A DNA stretch of 33,389 nt from NCBI GenBank assembly GCA_016779585.1, contig JADHNI010000040.1, forward strand, positions 1 through 33,389, read 5' to 3'. A program made the position numbers and the translations under genes. The notes under the pieces were generated by a model. It saw nothing but the letters and a program-made list of their open reading frames with translations, was not told the origin of the DNA and made no database searches. Source of the DNA: Pseudomonadales bacterium (GTDB lineage Bacteria; Pseudomonadota; Gammaproteobacteria; Pseudomonadales; Azotimanducaceae). The stretch's first letter is position 1. Every line of letters begins with the position of its first letter. Positions 15,582-23,363 of the stretch are shown in pieces.

Positions 15582-15902
15582 TTAGTACTGGAATTCCGGC
15601 AGGTTAACCACAATGCCATCGAGCGCGTCAGATACAATGATCTGGCAGCTGAGTCGGGAGTCTTCTGTGCGGTCAGGGTTGAGGTCGAGCATGGACTCTT
15701 CTGTATCCGTGGTAGGTTCCAGTTTGGCACGCCATTCAGCATCAATCAGTACGTGGCAGGTTGCGCAGGAACACTCACCGCCGCAGTCCGCATCGATGCC
15801 TGGAACCAGGTTACTGGTTGCTGCGACCATGATGGATTCACCATTGTTCGCGTCAACCGTGTGCTCGGTACCGTTGAACTCAATAAATTTCACTGTTGGC
15901 AT
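15582..15902 (-). CDS. [2Fe-2S] ferredoxin, electron donor to CYP153
   Basis: A 106-residue adrenodoxin/putidaredoxin-type ferredoxin. The cluster cysteines follow the C-x5-C-x2-C ... C pattern: Cys40, Cys46, Cys49 and Cys86, with an extra Cys44 in the CGGECSCATCH loop. Two ATGs are adjacent (15905 and 15902). I chose the second because AAGGAGG then stands five bases away instead of two and because MPTVKFIE is the usual start of CYP153 partner ferredoxins. It lies between the reductase and P450 genes and should carry electrons from one to the other. Confidence 0.94.
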   Translation of the reverse strand: MPTVKFIEFNGTEHTVDANNGESIMVAATSNLVPGIDADCGGECSCATCHVLIDAEWRAKLEPTTDTEESMLDLNPDRTEDSRLSCQIIVSDALDGIVVNLPEFQY

Positions 15903-15907
15903 CATTA

Positions 15908-15914
15908 CCTCCTT
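15908..15914 (-). promoter_or_regulatory. Strong Shine-Dalgarno sequence that decides the ferredoxin start
   Basis: On the minus strand this reads AAGGAGG, followed by TA and then ATGATG. Spacing to the first ATG is only two bases and to the second five, which favours initiation at 15902. The strength fits a need for abundant ferredoxin relative to its neighbours. Confidence 0.6.
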
Positions 15915-15937
15915 ACGGCGTGCCTAAAAAAACAAGC

Positions 15938-17146
15938 TTAACCCAATAGGGATTTCAGTTCGGTTTCCGGGTCGGCCAGTGCAGCAGCGTCAGCGGGTTT
16001 GCCGTAAAGCTGCTTGCAGACCATAAATTCTTTCGGGCTGTTCACCGCGTCGACAGCAACGACCTTGCCGTCCTTCAGGTAGAAGACAGCGAACTGGTTG
16101 GCGTCTTTGTCGCCGCGGACAACGGAAGTGTCGCCGTCAGCCGAGAAACCCACCATCTGGAGTTTCAGTTCATACTGGTCACTCCAGAACCAGGGCACCT
16201 CAGAGTAAACCTTGTCGCCACCGAGCATATTGGAGCAGGCGGTCCTGGCCTGGCCCATGGCGTTGGGTACAGATTCCAGGCGCAGCCGTCGATCAAGAAT
16301 CGGGTTCGGGTGGTTGGTGCAGTCACCTGCAGCGTAAATGTCAGGATCCGAGGTCTGGCAGTGGTCGTCCACCACGATGCCGTTGTCGCATTCGAGACCC
16401 GCTGCTTCTGCCAGTTCAACGTTAGGGATGATGCCGATACCGACGATGACCAGGTCAGCCTCGACTTTGTTATCGCCGCACACAACTGCCGTGATTTTGC
16501 CGTTTTCTCCTTCAAAGCCGTCAACACCGGTGTTCACCAGGATGTTCACGCCGCGCCCGGTGTGCAGGTTGTGATAGAACTCGCTCATCTCCGGTGTGGT
16601 AACGCGCAGCAGGATTCGGTCCATCGCTTCCACCACGGTGACATCCAGCCCTGCTTTTTTTGCAACCGCAGCAACCTCGAGGCCTATATAGCCACCACCG
16701 ACAATGCACAGTCGCGTCGCACTCTGCATAGCGCCGCGGATACCATCAACATCGGCAATGGTTCGCAGGTAGTGTATGCCTTCAAGGTCGCTGCCAGGAA
16801 TATTCAGGATGCGTGGACGTGACCCGGTCGCGATCAGTAGCTTGTCGTATTCGTAGGTGTCACCGGATTCCGTAGAAACCGTCTTGTTGTCGCGATCAAT
16901 CGCGGTGACGGTGGTGTTGGTCTTAAGATCGATATCCTTGTCCGGATAAAAATTTTCGGGTCGCACCAGGACGCGGTCCATGCCGATCTCCCCTGACAGG
17001 TAAGCCTTGGAGAGCGGTGGACGCTGGTAGGGGGCCTGTGCCTCGTCGCCGAGGATGGTGACTTTTCCTTCGTAGCCTTCCTGACGAAGGCTTGCTGCAG
17101 CCTGGCCAGCAGCCTGACCGGCACCGATAACAACGATTCCTGACAT
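15938..17146 (-). CDS. NAD(P)H-dependent ferredoxin reductase (putidaredoxin-reductase type, FAD)
   Basis: FAD flavoprotein that moves electrons from NAD(P)H to the [2Fe-2S] ferredoxin of the CYP153 system. From the ATG at 17146 the product has 402 residues: the FAD Rossmann loop VVIGAGQAAGQAA near the N-terminus, the ATGSRPR box, the NAD(P)-binding loop IVGGGYIGLEVA, and the second FAD box DIYAAGDCTNHPN. I preferred 17146 over the ATG 15 bases upstream because GGGAG stands correctly in front of it. First gene of the operon; an inverted repeat lies upstream at 17178-17191. Confidence 0.94.
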   Translation of the reverse strand: MSGIVVIGAGQAAGQAAASLRQEGYEGKVTILGDEAQAPYQRPPLSKAYLSGEIGMDRVLVRPENFYPDKDIDLKTNTTVTAIDRDNKTVSTESGDTYEYDKLLIATGSRPRILNIPGSDLEGIHYLRTIADVDGIRGAMQSATRLCIVGGGYIGLEVAAVAKKAGLDVTVVEAMDRILLRVTTPEMSEFYHNLHTGRGVNILVNTGVDGFEGENGKITAVVCGDNKVEADLVIVGIGIIPNVELAEAAGLECDNGIVVDDHCQTSDPDIYAAGDCTNHPNPILDRRLRLESVPNAMGQARTACSNMLGGDKVYSEVPWFWSDQYELKLQMVGFSADGDTSVVRGDKDANQFAVFYLKDGKVVAVDAVNSPKEFMVCKQLYGKPADAAALADPETELKSLLG

Positions 17147-17177
17147 GTGTACTCCCTGCATTTCGAGCGGCTATTCT

Positions 17178-17191
17178 ACAGAAGGTTCTGT
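17178..17191. promoter_or_regulatory. Perfect inverted repeat upstream of the CYP153 operon (possible operator)
   Basis: ACAGAA-GG-TTCTGT is an exact 6+2+6 palindrome, 31 bases before the reductase ATG at 17146 and 57 bases before the divergent glycosyltransferase ATG. It lies where a repressor or activator would act. No regulator gene is adjacent, so the binding protein is unknown; it could also be chance. Confidence 0.35.
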
Positions 17192-17248
17192 GATGCGGGT
17201 ACCATGGCGGACCATTCATGTGCTGAAGGCTGGTAATCCAAAATTTGT

Positions 17249-18319
17249 ATGAAAAACCTGCTGTTACTGTCCCCGTTTGATGGCCTGAGCCACCGTTTCT
17301 GGCGTGAGCACCTTGGCACGTGGCTCGAGGGGCAGGGTGACTATCGCATCAGGCATATTGCCCTGCCGGCGAGGCACTTTGCATGGCGCCATCGCGGCAA
17401 TTCACTGGGTTATGCCCGTCATCCCGATATTGCGGAAAGCTGGGATTTAGTGATTGCCACTTCGATGACCGATCTGTCGGCGCTGCGTGGCATGAGCCGC
17501 TGGATGCGCGATGTGCCGGTCATCCTGTATTTCCACGAAAACCAGTTTGCTTACCCGGGGCAGGCGCTAGGCAGCCTGGAGCGCCAGGTCACCAGTATCT
17601 ACTCAGCGCTTTCTGCGGATGAGGTGGTCTTCAACAGTGAATTCAATCGTCGCACCTTCCTCGAAGGTGCCGCGCGCCTGCTCTCCAGCATGCCGGATGA
17701 AGTCCCGCCGGGCGTCGTGAATGAAATCTCGGACAAGTCATCGGTGATTACTGTCGCGCTGGGGCTGGAACAACAGGCAGTATTCAATGCCGTCGAACGA
17801 CCGCTTCGGATTATCTGGAATCATCGTTGGGAGCATGACAAAGGCCCGGAGCGATCACTCGGGATTGTTGAAAAGCTGATTGAGCGTGAGCAGGATTTTG
17901 TTCTCAGCCTGGTGGGTGGACAGTTCCGCGAACAGCCTCAGGCAATGACTGAAACGATTAAGCTGCTCCGCGCACACCAGCGCCTGGGACATCTTGGATT
18001 TGTGGAGTCGCGAGATGAGTACCTGTCATTGCTGCGTCAGCATGCCGTGGTGCTGTCCACCGCTTTGCATGAGTTCCAGGGGCTCTCTGTGATGGAGGGG
18101 ATCTGCTGCGGCTGCCTGCCGGTGACACCAAACGGTCTCAGCTATGTGGAGTATGTGCCCGAGGCGCTGCGTTACAGGGATGAGGAAGAAGCGGTCGAGA
18201 TACTCACGAATACCATTGCAGCGTACTCGACGCCGATAGATCTTAAGGATTACCAGTGGCAGCAGGTCGGCCCGGCATGGCTGTCACGGATCCGGTCGAC
18301 GGGAATCAGGCCGAGATGA
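17249..18319 (+). CDS. Glycosyltransferase, tRNA-queuosine mannosyltransferase (QTMAN/GTDC1, DUF3524) family
   Basis: A 356-residue GT-B-type glycosyltransferase. Its closest recognisable family is the one containing animal GTDC1/QTMAN, which adds mannose to queuosine at position 34 of tRNA-Asp. Family landmarks are LLLSPFDGLSHRFW at 5-18, the block YFHENQFAYPGQ at 94-105, NHRWEHDKGP at 191-200, and HEFQGLSVMEG in the sugar-nucleotide site at 274-284. No signal peptide, so it acts in the cytoplasm. It is divergent from the ferredoxin-reductase operon, and its stop overlaps the convergent rapA by 14 bases. No queuosine biosynthesis gene (queC, queD, queE, queF, tgt) lies nearby. Family membership is clear; acceptor and sugar in bacteria are inferred. 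Confidence 0.88.
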   Translation: MKNLLLLSPFDGLSHRFWREHLGTWLEGQGDYRIRHIALPARHFAWRHRGNSLGYARHPDIAESWDLVIATSMTDLSALRGMSRWMRDVPVILYFHENQFAYPGQALGSLERQVTSIYSALSADEVVFNSEFNRRTFLEGAARLLSSMPDEVPPGVVNEISDKSSVITVALGLEQQAVFNAVERPLRIIWNHRWEHDKGPERSLGIVEKLIEREQDFVLSLVGGQFREQPQAMTETIKLLRAHQRLGHLGFVESRDEYLSLLRQHAVVLSTALHEFQGLSVMEGICCGCLPVTPNGLSYVEYVPEALRYRDEEEAVEILTNTIAAYSTPIDLKDYQWQQVGPAWLSRIRSTGIRPR

Positions 18320-21086
18320 TGATACGCACCGCGTCCAGTCGAACCTGGGCATTGTTGATGGCCGTTTCCAGCCGGGCGCGCCTCGCTTCGACAAAGTCGA
18401 TCTCTTCTGAGCGGATGTTTGGATTGATACTCGCAAGTGCGCGCATGCGCGCAATTTCCCGACCGAGCTGTTCCTGCATGGTTGCCAACGCCTGCTGCTG
18501 CATGGGTTGAAACCTTTCGCCGGCTATGGCGTCAGCAGAAGTAATCATTTTCTTGATGCCGTCTTCCTGCTGCGCCACGATCTTTGCGATAGTGTCTTTT
18601 GGTATATCCAGGCGATCATCCCAGGTGCTGAATGCTACCTGCGCTGAAACATCCTTGAGTTTCGGGGTCATGAGTGACCGAACAATTGTCGGTGGCAGGT
18701 ACTGGGCTGCATTGAGTTCTGCTGGAGCAATACACTCGATCTGGTGCAGGGTTTCCAGCAGCATGGTGCCGGCCTGAACGCCACCAAGTTTCACAACGAC
18801 CACAGCCGCGTTACCGGTGACGTCGCTGGAGACGAGATCCAGCGCCTGCTGTACCAGCGGGTTTTCCCAGGTCAGGAAATGAACGTCTTCCCGTGATAGT
18901 GCCGTGTCCCGGTCATAGGTGTAGCTTAATCCTTCATCGGGCAGTTCCGGGTAGCGGAAGCGGTCCTGGGTTTCGACACTGACGGAACTATGGCGCACCA
19001 TGCCCTCTGTAGGTTTGACCGAGAAAGTGGTGTCGTTCAGTACTTCCGATTCCAGGCCGAACATCTCGAAAGAATGTTCCATGTATTCTTCCAGAGTGCT
19101 CTCTGTTTCAAGATTGGACAACTCTTCAAGCAGTGCGCCTGAAATAGCCGGACGGTGGGAGTTCAACTCCAGTAGTCGGTCCCTGCCTGTGGCCAGGGCC
19201 TCCAGTCGACGTGCGCTTTCCCGTCGGGTCCAGTCAAGCAGCGCTTCACCTTCCAGTTCTGCCGGGCGTTCATCAAAGATCATCTGCGCGGCGGCGTTGG
19301 GCTGCGAGAAAACACCCAGGCCTTCATCAAATAGCCGCAGCCGCGCTTCCTGCTGCGAGCCTTTCGCGAACGGTACGTGAATGTCGATGTCCCGAACCTG
19401 GCCGATCCGGTCCAGACGGCCGATTCTCTGCTCCAGCAGGTCCGGGCTCTCCGGGAGGTCGAACATTACCAGGTGATGTGCAAACTGGAAGTTGCGTCCT
19501 TCGCTGCCGATTTCGCTGCACACCAGAACCTGGGCGCCGCGATCGGTGTCAGCAAAGTAGTTGGCTGCCCGGTCACGTGCAACAAGATCCAGGTGCTCAT
19601 GGAAGGCAACGGATCGGATGGTGGTCCGGTCCCTTAGGTGTTTATCCAGTGCGATGGCGGTGTCGGCGCGAGAACAGATGACGAGGAACTTGTCTTCCGT
19701 GGCGGTGATGAGTTCCTGCAACCACTGGACTCGTGGATCCTTGCTGTTCCATGCGCTCGCATCACCCTCGGGAAACTTGTCCGCCGGTAACTCGGCCCGG
19801 TGCAGCTGCCTCTGGCGAAAACCTTCGACGGAATCACGCACATTCCTGAACAGGACTCGACCTGTTCCATGCCGGTCGAGCAGTGCATGCACCAGTTCAT
19901 GGTCGTCAGCAGGAGCATGTTCACCGAGCTTCTCCCTGATTTTCTCGTAAACCTCTGCGGGTTGGTCATCCAGTCCCTGTACAAGCAGGGCGACGGATTC
20001 GTACTCTTGTTCCTCGGACAGGAATTCCTGGTAATCATGGTAGCGATCGGGGTCGAGTAACCGCAGGCGACTAAAGTGGCCGAGGCGTCCCAGTTGTTCC
20101 GGGGTCGCGGTCAGCAGAAGCAGCCCCTTGCTACGTTGAGAGAGTAATTCCACAACCTGGTAGTCAGGGCCCGGTTCGCCTTCATGCCATTTCAGGTGAT
20201 GGGCCTCATCAACAACAATGAGATCCCATTCGGCATCGTAAGCCTGCTCTATGCGATCGGGGTTATCGAGAAACAGGTCCATCGAGCAGAGCATCAGTTG
20301 CTGGGCATCGAAAGGATTGTCGATATCCGGCAGGTCTTCGAGATCTTCCGGCTGGTTGTCCGCTTCAATCTGCTGCAGGCGTTCTTCATCGAGGATCGTG
20401 AATTGCAGATTAAACCGGCGAATCATTTCCACGAACCACTGGAATGTTAAGGCCGCAGGCACAATCACCAGGATGCGTGAGGCGCGGGAAGTCTGCAGCT
20501 GCTGGTGCATGATCAGGCCAGCTTCAATGGTTTTCCCCAGGCCAACCTCATCTGCCAGTAACACCCTGGGTGCATAGCGGGTTGCGACTTCCTGTGCGAT
20601 GTAGAACTGGTGCGGAATCTTTGCGACCCTCGGACCCAGTAGTCCACGAATCGGCAGGTTGGCCAGTCTTGCCTGGTGATTCAGCGTTTCATAACGCAGG
20701 TTGAACCAGCGGTTGTCATCTATCTGGTGTGTAAAAAGACGTTCCTGCGGTTTGCTGAATGTGACGTTGGGGTCCAGGTCTGTTTCGATAATGGCGGTTT
20801 CAGTATCGTTATAGACACCGTGATAGATAAAGATGCCGTCCCGTTCGGTCACCCGGGAAACGGTGATTTCGACACCATCAATCTTTCGGATCTGGTCGCC
20901 GGGTGCAAATCTGACTCTCGAGACCGGCGCCTGGTCCCTGGCGTAGGTTCGAACCTCGCCGGTCAGGTCAAAGCTGATGGCCACCAGGCGATGCTCGATG
21001 GAGACAATCTGGCCAATACCCAGTTCCGGTTCAGCACTGCTGATCCAGCGCTGGCCGGTCTTGAACATTGTTTTAGCCTGGGGCAT
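18306..21086 (-). CDS. rapA: RNA polymerase-associated ATP-dependent protein RapA (HepA), Swi2/Snf2 family
   Basis: Swi2/Snf2-type ATPase that binds RNA polymerase and helps recycle stalled or post-termination complexes. The 926-residue product aligns along its length with E. coli RapA (968): N-terminal GQRWIS with tandem Tudor-like domains (to about 110), motif I DEVGLGKTIEAG (179-190), DEAHH (293-297), LLTATPEQLG, VLFRNVRDSV, then CSEIGSEGRNFQFA and QRIGRLDRIGQ in the second lobe, and the C-terminal spacer ending in RLDAVRIII. The ATG at 21068 (MFKTGQRWIS) matches the enteric start better than 21086 and is an equally good candidate. A short acidic insert (QPEDLEDLPDIDN) lies at about 245-257. 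Confidence 0.96.
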   Translation of the reverse strand: MPQAKTMFKTGQRWISSAEPELGIGQIVSIEHRLVAISFDLTGEVRTYARDQAPVSRVRFAPGDQIRKIDGVEITVSRVTERDGIFIYHGVYNDTETAIIETDLDPNVTFSKPQERLFTHQIDDNRWFNLRYETLNHQARLANLPIRGLLGPRVAKIPHQFYIAQEVATRYAPRVLLADEVGLGKTIEAGLIMHQQLQTSRASRILVIVPAALTFQWFVEMIRRFNLQFTILDEERLQQIEADNQPEDLEDLPDIDNPFDAQQLMLCSMDLFLDNPDRIEQAYDAEWDLIVVDEAHHLKWHEGEPGPDYQVVELLSQRSKGLLLLTATPEQLGRLGHFSRLRLLDPDRYHDYQEFLSEEQEYESVALLVQGLDDQPAEVYEKIREKLGEHAPADDHELVHALLDRHGTGRVLFRNVRDSVEGFRQRQLHRAELPADKFPEGDASAWNSKDPRVQWLQELITATEDKFLVICSRADTAIALDKHLRDRTTIRSVAFHEHLDLVARDRAANYFADTDRGAQVLVCSEIGSEGRNFQFAHHLVMFDLPESPDLLEQRIGRLDRIGQVRDIDIHVPFAKGSQQEARLRLFDEGLGVFSQPNAAAQMIFDERPAELEGEALLDWTRRESARRLEALATGRDRLLELNSHRPAISGALLEELSNLETESTLEEYMEHSFEMFGLESEVLNDTTFSVKPTEGMVRHSSVSVETQDRFRYPELPDEGLSYTYDRDTALSREDVHFLTWENPLVQQALDLVSSDVTGNAAVVVVKLGGVQAGTMLLETLHQIECIAPAELNAAQYLPPTIVRSLMTPKLKDVSAQVAFSTWDDRLDIPKDTIAKIVAQQEDGIKKMITSADAIAGERFQPMQQQALATMQEQLGREIARMRALASINPNIRSEEIDFVEARRARLETAINNAQVRLDAVRIIISA

Positions 21087-21150
21087 TAGCTTTTTTGCCT
21101 TTATCGGGTAAGGTTTCCGTCTTCAGAATATATGACATTGGAATTTCTTT

Positions 21151-21444
21151 ATGGACCAGCAGACTCAAACGGAACTCGAAGCAGCCGCTTTTCGCCGGCT
21201 GGTGGATCATCTTCGTGAGAACACGGAGGTACAGAATATCGACCTGATGAATCTTGCCGGATTCTGCCGGAACTGCCTCAGCAAGTGGTATCGAGCGGCG
21301 GCAGAGGATAAAGGAATCGATATGGATTATGAAGAGGCGCGCGAGATTGTTTACGGCATGCCTTATCCAGAATGGAAGGACAGGTACCAGAAAGAAGCGA
21401 CGCCGGAGCAGCAGGCGGCTTTTGATGCCAAGAACCCGTCCTGA
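21151..21444 (+). CDS. DUF1244 family protein
   Basis: A 97-residue helical protein of the DUF1244 family, found across proteobacteria, recognised by the block GFCRNCLSKWY (37-47) and GMPYPEWKDRYQ (69-80). The two cysteines (CRNC) could bind metal, but no function is established that I know of. It is divergent from rapA and is followed after three bases by the M20 peptidase gene on the same strand, so the two are likely one transcript. Confidence 0.85.
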   Translation: MDQQTQTELEAAAFRRLVDHLRENTEVQNIDLMNLAGFCRNCLSKWYRAAAEDKGIDMDYEEAREIVYGMPYPEWKDRYQKEATPEQQAAFDAKNPS

Positions 21445-21447
21445 GTC

Positions 21448-22851
21448 ATGCGTACCCTACTGTTATTCGCTCCTGTATTCATTTTGGCGCAGGTCCTGTC
21501 GGGCGGAGTGCTCGCGGACGAAAGAACCGCCCATGAACAGTTTGCGTTTGAGCTGTTCAAGGAACTGATCGAAAGCGACACTACCCATGCAACCGGAGAC
21601 ACGCTTGCGGTTGCCAATAGACTCGCCAGTCGACTTCGTGACGAAGGCGTTCCCGAGCCAGATGTCAGGGTTGTCGTGCATGGCGGCAAAGGGAACCTGG
21701 TGGCCCGACTCCGCGCTGAGTCACCCTTGGAAAAACCCCTGCTGCTGCTGGCACACCTTGATGTGGTGGCGGCCAATCCCATGGACTGGTCGGTTGATCC
21801 GAAACGCCTCACGGAACAGGGCGGTTACTACTACGCAAGGGGTGCGCTGGATGTCAAAAACGAGGCAGCCATCCATCTTGCCAACTTCATCAGGCTTCAC
21901 CGTGAACAGGCAGCACTTCGGCGGGATATTATTCTCGCGCTGACGGCTGATGAAGAAAGCGGACCACATAATGGTGCGCTGCACCTCATTCGTGAACATC
22001 CAGAGCTGGTTGATGCCGGTATTGTCTTTAATGAAGGTGGTGGCGGCCTGATCAAGGACGGCGAGTACATCGCAAACACGGTCCAGACTGCCGAGAAAAC
22101 CTACCAGTCCTACCGACTCGAGATCACGAACCGTGGAGGACACAGTTCATTGCCGCGGCAGGACAATGCCATCTATGAGCTGGCAGGGGTTCTCAGTCGG
22201 ATAGAGGCTCATGAGTTTCCTGTCCGGTTCAATGAAACCACCCGGGCCTACTTTGCGGGAGTTGCGGAATCTGCGGAAGAAGAAAGGGCTTCCATGCTTC
22301 GGGGTTTGCTGGAGCAGCCACCCAGCGAGGCAGCCATCGACTATTTCAGGAATGAGCCCGCGATCAACGCCCGGCTCCGCACCACCTGCGTCGCTACACA
22401 GGTGCTGGCGGGCCATGCCGAGAACGCGCTGCCGCAACGTGCATCGGCCACGATTAACTGCCGGGTATTCCCTGGCGTACCGGTTGCGGACGTTGAACAG
22501 ACGATACGTGACATCGCAGACATGCCGGGAATGACCATCACCGCAAAGTGGGATTCACTTTTCTCAGACGCATCACCTCTGCAGGATGAAGTAATGATAC
22601 CTATCCGTGAGATCACAGAAGACATGTGGCCAGGGGTGATTGTCATGCCGACCATGAGTACCGGCGCCACGGATTCCACCTTCTTTCGCAGTGCAGGTAT
22701 CCCGGTTTATGGTGTTTCGGGTATCTTTACGGATATGGACGACAATCGACGCCATGGTCGCGATGAACGAATACGCGTCACCAGTTTCTACGAGGGGCTG
22801 GAATTTCTTGACCGGCTGACCCGTGCGGTCGCCGTCAGGTCTGAGCCATAA
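21448..22851 (+). CDS. Exported M20-family metallopeptidase
   Basis: A 467-residue zinc-dependent peptidase or amidohydrolase with an N-terminal signal peptide (residues 1 to about 23, ending GVLA). Metal and catalytic residues are visible: LLAHLDVV with His103 and Asp105, RGALDVKNE with the bridging Asp135, and TADEESG with Glu169 (base) and Glu170. NRGGHSSLP marks the dimerisation domain, and a metal-ligand histidine lies near the end in DDNRRHGRDER. Export points to peptide scavenging in the periplasm. Its ATG is three bases after the DUF1244 stop. Confidence 0.92.
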   Translation: MRTLLLFAPVFILAQVLSGGVLADERTAHEQFAFELFKELIESDTTHATGDTLAVANRLASRLRDEGVPEPDVRVVVHGGKGNLVARLRAESPLEKPLLLLAHLDVVAANPMDWSVDPKRLTEQGGYYYARGALDVKNEAAIHLANFIRLHREQAALRRDIILALTADEESGPHNGALHLIREHPELVDAGIVFNEGGGGLIKDGEYIANTVQTAEKTYQSYRLEITNRGGHSSLPRQDNAIYELAGVLSRIEAHEFPVRFNETTRAYFAGVAESAEEERASMLRGLLEQPPSEAAIDYFRNEPAINARLRTTCVATQVLAGHAENALPQRASATINCRVFPGVPVADVEQTIRDIADMPGMTITAKWDSLFSDASPLQDEVMIPIREITEDMWPGVIVMPTMSTGATDSTFFRSAGIPVYGVSGIFTDMDDNRRHGRDERIRVTSFYEGLEFLDRLTRAVAVRSEP

Positions 22852-22852
22852 C

Positions 22853-22887
22853 AGGAGATCACAATGGCAGTAGTGAAATGGCAGTAA
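22853..22887 (+). promoter_or_regulatory. Shine-Dalgarno sequence serving a seven-codon frame in front of the GNAT gene
   Basis: AGGAG-like sequence at 22853-22857 stands six bases before an ATG at 22864, which opens only MAVVKWQ and a TAA (22885-22887). The GNAT ATG at 22878 is inside this short frame, 20 bases from the AGGAG and without its own site. The two ATGs lie in a partial 14-base tandem duplication (AATGGCAGTA repeated at 22863 and 22877). Reads as either a leader peptide with translational coupling or a recent duplication that weakened the start. Confidence 0.5.
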
Positions 22888-23363
22888 CAAGACTGGAACT
22901 GAAGCGTCATCAATTCTTTCCGAGGCTATTTGCCCATGAGTCGATGACCACAAAAAGGCTGAGTGCTACCGCGCACCGGTTCGCTGCGTTTCTCTGGCAG
23001 GGTGTGGGTGCCAACCAGGATGAGGATCGTTCCGGCTGGAGTGCTTTGCAATGGCAGAACTACCTGACGGACCCCCGGTGTGAGTTCTACGCGGTCTTCT
23101 GTGATGACGAACCTGCCGGTTGCTGTGAAATTGTCAGCCAGCCAAAACTGATGCGTGCATCCGGTTCGGTTCGTATCAAGGCGTTGGGCCTGTTTCCAGA
23201 GTATGCCGGGGAAGGCCTGGGCTCAGCGTTATTGACCCGCATGGTGGAGAAGGCCCTGGCAACAGGCGCACACTCTGTGACTGTCAGGACCTCGACGGAG
23301 TTGTCCAGGGACGCGCTGCAGATGTTTCGAAGCCAGGGTTTCAGGGTGCTCTCAGACGCCTGA
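22878..23363 (+). CDS. GNAT family N-acetyltransferase
   Basis: A 161-residue acetyl-CoA-dependent acyltransferase of the GNAT fold. The acetyl-CoA loop (motif A) reads LGLFPEYAGEGLGSALLTRM at about 103-122, followed by the C-terminal beta-strand/helix region ending in MFRSQGFRVLSD, as usual. Acceptor substrate unknown. It follows the M20 peptidase by 26 bases; the expected ribosome site is placed in front of a short upstream frame instead. The end overlaps the convergent membrane-protein gene by 12 bases. Confidence 0.82.
   Translation: MAVTRLELKRHQFFPRLFAHESMTTKRLSATAHRFAAFLWQGVGANQDEDRSGWSALQWQNYLTDPRCEFYAVFCDDEPAGCCEIVSQPKLMRASGSVRIKALGLFPEYAGEGLGSALLTRMVEKALATGAHSVTVRTSTELSRDALQMFRSQGFRVLSDA

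Noticed and set aside
18526..20577. Several long plus-strand frames across the rapA region
   Set aside because: They are shadows of rapA, with compositions (Ser- or Arg-rich) typical of antisense translation.
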